This document shows, one piece after another, positions 5,532 to 7,294 of a stretch of DNA of 7,294 nucleotides. The stretch is from an uncultured bacterium. Lineage in GTDB: Bacteria > Spirochaetota > Spirochaetia > Sphaerochaetales > Sphaerochaetaceae. Position 1 is the stretch's first letter; every line of letters starts with the position of its first letter. A program made the translations under genes and the position numbers. The stretch lies in contig CAJMOS010000128.1 in NCBI GenBank assembly GCA_905215015.1, positions 1 through 7,294 of the forward strand, read 5' to 3'. The notes under the pieces are model-generated. The model was not told where the DNA came from. It saw nothing but the letters and a program-made list of their open reading frames with translations, and did not search any database.

Positions 5532-6461
5532 TCAGGCCCGCGGATAGTTCGCCTCGACGGCATGGACCATGGAGACCAGCATCCGGTTGTAGGGGACGTC
5601 CAGGTGGTACTGCTCTGCGAGGGCGACCACCGTGCCGTTGATCTTGTCCACCTCGGTTGCCCGCCGGTGCCTGCGGTCCTGGACCATGCTCGCAAGCCCT
5701 GTGGCGTCATGCTCCACCACCTTCCATACCGTCTCCACCGCGTCCTTGCGGTCGAAGTAGGTGCCGTCTGCCTCAGCGACCAGAACGCACTCGTAGACGA
5801 TCTTGCGGGCGAGTTCCCAGAGCCAAGGGTTTTCCTTCATCTCGCCAATCCGGCAGTCCAGCACGCAGGTCAGACCGTTGATCGCGCAGTTGACGAAGAG
5901 CTTGCTCCAGAGGATCCGCTGGATGTTCTCGATCACATTGACCTCAAGCCCCGCCTGCCGGAGCGCCTCGGCCACCTGCTGGACGGCCTTGTCGGCCTCG
6001 GGCGTGGGGACGTTCGGACCGATATTGGTCGGGCCGGTCCCGGAATGGAAGAACTTGCCGGGTCCCAGGCCGACGCTGTTGTGGCTGCTCGTGCCGACGA
6101 TGATGCGGGAGGGATCGATGAAACGGGCGATGTCGCGGTTGTTGCCCGCGCCGTTCTGCAAGGTGAGCGCATAGGTGTGCGCGTCGAAAAGGTGGAGGTT
6201 TTCCTTGGCCGCCTGGTAGGTCTGTGTCGACTTGACGAAGACGATGACCAGATCCTGCGGGCCGATGTCGGTGCCACTCAGGACGGCATGGACGTTACCG
6301 ATGGTCGTCTCCTTTCCGTTCTCCTGCATGGTCAGCCCGTGCGCGTTGATCGCGTCCACCGCAGGCTGCCACACGTCCAGCATGGTCACCTCATGCACCT
6401 TCGCGAGATACGCCCCGTACAGGGATCCCATGGCTCCTGCGCCAAGAATAGCGATTTTCAC
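5532..6461 (-). CDS. 2-dehydropantoate 2-reductase family protein (PanE/ApbA)
   Basis: This 309-residue cytoplasmic protein opens with an NADP-binding Rossmann motif ILGAGAMGSLYGAYLA (5-20). Family marks follow in order: VFVKS (74-78), LQNGAGN (101-107), WSKLFVNCAINGLT (185-198), and a C-terminal helix with ASMVQDRRHRRATEVDKING (257-276). Residues equivalent to the E. coli PanE active site are all present: N103, K187, N191, N195, S258 and E270. PanE reduces ketopantoate to pantoate for vitamin B5 synthesis, so true ketopantoate reductase is plausible. Its place between uxaC and an esterase also allows reduction of another 2-keto acid, as many family members in sugar loci are uncharacterised. 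The start is a GTG at 6461, preceded by AGGAGG with 5-nt spacing. No other pantothenate gene is visible. Confidence 0.9.
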   Translation of the reverse strand: MKIAILGAGAMGSLYGAYLAKVHEVTMLDVWQPAVDAINAHGLTMQENGKETTIGNVHAVLSGTDIGPQDLVIVFVKSTQTYQAAKENLHLFDAHTYALTLQNGAGNNRDIARFIDPSRIIVGTSSHNSVGLGPGKFFHSGTGPTNIGPNVPTPEADKAVQQVAEALRQAGLEVNVIENIQRILWSKLFVNCAINGLTCVLDCRIGEMKENPWLWELARKIVYECVLVAEADGTYFDRKDAVETVWKVVEHDATGLASMVQDRRHRRATEVDKINGTVVALAEQYHLDVPYNRMLVSMVHAVEANYPRA

Positions 6462-6485
6462 AGCCGCCTCCTTCCAACCTGTCAG

Positions 6486-6525
6486 AATGTACCGCTTTCA
6501 CAGTTTTCCTGTCTAGCTATGTCAA
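6486..6525 (-). promoter_or_regulatory. Candidate promoter(s) for the dehydrogenase-hydrolase pair
   Basis: Two overlapping options are visible on the minus strand. One is TAGACA (6510-6515), an 18-nt spacer, then TACATT (6486-6491), matching consensus at 5/6 and 4/6. The other is a perfect TTGACA (6520-6525) but with a poor -10, TGTGAA (6497-6502). The first places transcription start about 20 nt before the AGGAGG ribosome site of the GTG-start gene. The 426-nt gap after uxaC makes a separate promoter likely. Confidence 0.45.
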
Positions 6526-6805
6526 AAAACCGCTTCTTTTCGATTGGCTTTTCCGGAAGTTGGCCGACAATGCGAATAAGTGCTCATCAAGCGAGACAGG
6601 TATCCCAACAAACTGATTGAGCCTGATGGCGTTCCGGTCCCCTTCTTCGTTCTTGGGGCGTTTTCCCTTGCAAGACAAGGGCTTCATCTCGAATGGTAAG
6701 AAGGAAACGCAAAACGAGTTCAAGGACGGCCAGCTAGGGTACAATCGCCGACGCGTTCAGGCATATGGCAACTGCTTGTCTGACATGTTCCATTTGACCG
6801 GTAAT
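6526..6805. other. Gap with no convincing gene; possible decayed coding DNA
   Basis: No complete gene is supported. On the minus strand one frame runs from an ATG at 6879 to 6517 with a single internal TGA at 6757-6759, and on the plus strand a comparable frame crosses 6519-6883 with one internal stop at 6614-6616. Neither translation is recognisable, neither has a Shine-Dalgarno, and codon choice is less G/C-ending than in the neighbours. A short perfect hairpin CCCTTG-CAAGA-CAAGGG lies at 6665-6681, without a T-run. The stretch may be a remnant of a lost gene or insertion. Confidence 0.35.
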
Positions 6806-6807
6806 GA

Positions 6808-6873
6808 TCTCTCCGGCCTGGTCACTATCGTCCCCGAACCAAGAACAATATGGCCTCCATCAGACCGGAGAGA
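6808..6873 (-). repeat. Long-armed inverted repeat downstream of uxaC
   Basis: Arms at 6808-6820 and 6861-6873 pair over 13 positions. In minus-strand RNA UCUCUCCGGUCUG pairs with CAGGCCGGAGAGA fully if one U.G is allowed; in plus-strand RNA the same position is a C-A mismatch. The loop is 40 nt. It starts 15 nt after the uxaC stop and has no U-run after it, so it looks like a 3'-UTR stabilising or processing structure, or a Rho-dependent end, rather than a classic terminator. Confidence 0.55.
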
Positions 6874-6887
6874 ATACATCTGAAGTT

Positions 6888-7294
6888 TTATCGCGACTTC
6901 TGGAAAAACCTCTTTGCATTTTCGAAGCATATTCCCCGCACCATATTCCCAAGGTATTCGATGTCATCGGGGTACTGGCCAGACTCGACAAGCTCGCCGA
7001 TGTACGAGCAGAGAAGCCTCCTGAAATACTCGAATCTGGGATAGGAAAGATAGGAGCGGCTGTCGGAGAGCATGCCGATGAAATTGGCGAGCACCCCGCT
7101 GGTCGCATAGCTTTCCATCTGCATCCTCATGCCGGGAATATGGTCTTGGAACCACCATGCGGTGCCAAACTGGATTTTTCCAGGAATGGAATCGTCCTGA
7201 AAGGTGTTCGCAAGTGCGGCAAGCACCCAGTTGTCCTTCGGGTTCAGGCAGAACAAGACGGTTTTCGGCAGTTCTCCTGTCACTTCGAGACAGT
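6888..7294 (-). CDS. uxaC: Glucuronate isomerase (uronate isomerase), C-terminal fragment
   Basis: The last 134 residues and the TAA stop (6888-6890) are visible; the N-terminal two-thirds or more lies beyond the right edge. The fragment follows the UxaC C-terminus closely: ELPKTVLFCLNPKDNWVLA, then PGKIQFGTAWWFQDHIPGM, GMLSDSRSYLSYPRFEYFRR, and a terminal ICFENAKRFF. E. coli UxaC has KTILYCLNPRDN, GKVQFGSGWWFND and DSRSFLSYTRHEYFRR at the same places. The enzyme is a cytoplasmic member of the amidohydrolase superfamily and interconverts D-glucuronate with D-fructuronate and D-galacturonate with D-tagaturonate, the entry step of hexuronate catabolism. Its metal-binding residues are mostly upstream and cannot be checked. 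One difference is Phe for the usual His in the R-H-E-Y-F-R-R segment. The next gene is 426 nt downstream, so uxaC probably ends its own transcription unit. Confidence 0.95.
   Translation of the reverse strand, partial: CLEVTGELPKTVLFCLNPKDNWVLAALANTFQDDSIPGKIQFGTAWWFQDHIPGMRMQMESYATSGVLANFIGMLSDSRSYLSYPRFEYFRRLLCSYIGELVESGQYPDDIEYLGNMVRGICFENAKRFFQKSR

Noticed and set aside
5496..6620. A 374-codon open frame on the plus strand
   Set aside because: It is the antisense of the PanE-like gene, with His/Asp/Val/Leu-rich composition typical of mirrored GC-rich coding DNA.
6665..6681. CCCTTG-CAAGA-CAAGGG hairpin as a terminator
   Set aside because: Only 6 bp of stem and no T-run on either strand.
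6617..6883. An 88-codon plus-strand frame with a TTG start
   Set aside because: No ribosome site and no recognisable family; it covers the inverted repeat downstream of uxaC. Kept only as possible decayed DNA.

Overview
All six genes in this window lie on the minus strand. In transcription order (high to low coordinates) they are: the C-terminal part of glucuronate isomerase (uxaC, cut by the right edge); a ketopantoate-reductase-family dehydrogenase; a lipid-anchored alpha/beta hydrolase; and a four-gene cluster made of a periplasmic sugar-binding protein, a double-domain sugar ABC ATPase, a sugar ABC permease, and a Gfo/Idh/MocA dehydrogenase cut by the left edge. I see no tRNA, rRNA, CRISPR array or intact mobile element.

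Organism: the genes use mostly G/C-ending codons. The binding protein has a signal peptide followed by a mature start of the form Q-G-T-K-E, and the hydrolase has a loose lipobox. Both are common in spirochaetes such as Sphaerochaeta and Treponema relatives. That placement is an inference from style, not from a marker gene. The transporter type and uxaC point to a carbohydrate-fermenting lifestyle.

Layout: 1-615 is the dehydrogenase, 634-1665 the permease, 1662-3146 the ATPase and 3204-4175 the binding protein. The permease and ATPase overlap by 4 nt, and the other gaps are 18 and 57 nt, so this is one operon. A promoter at 4202-4230 is followed by a strong Shine-Dalgarno. An intercistronic hairpin at 3164-3186 separates the binding protein from the lower-copy membrane components. 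The promoter sits at the edge of a 160-bp AT island (4231-4390, 31 G/C of 160) holding two TGAAA...TTTCA inverted repeats. The stretch 4391-4590 is non-coding and rich in hairpins, with a probable terminator at 4537-4572 for the hydrolase transcript. The hydrolase (4591-5469) and the ketopantoate-reductase-like gene (5532-6461) are probably co-transcribed from a promoter near 6486-6525. The stretch 6462-6887 has no convincing gene and carries a long U.G-containing inverted repeat just downstream of uxaC.

Working model: the binding protein captures a sugar or sugar acid in the periplasm, the permease and ATPase import it, and the MocA-type dehydrogenase oxidises or epimerises it. The lipoprotein esterase could release the substrate from an ester-decorated polymer at the cell surface. 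UxaC feeds hexuronates into the fructuronate/tagaturonate route. The link between the transporter operon and the uxaC side rests only on proximity and shared orientation. I did not find a clearly new system. The most distinctive points are the lost catalytic Glu in the second ATPase site, the altered ligand positions of the binding protein, and the unexplained RNA-like and regulatory structures between genes.
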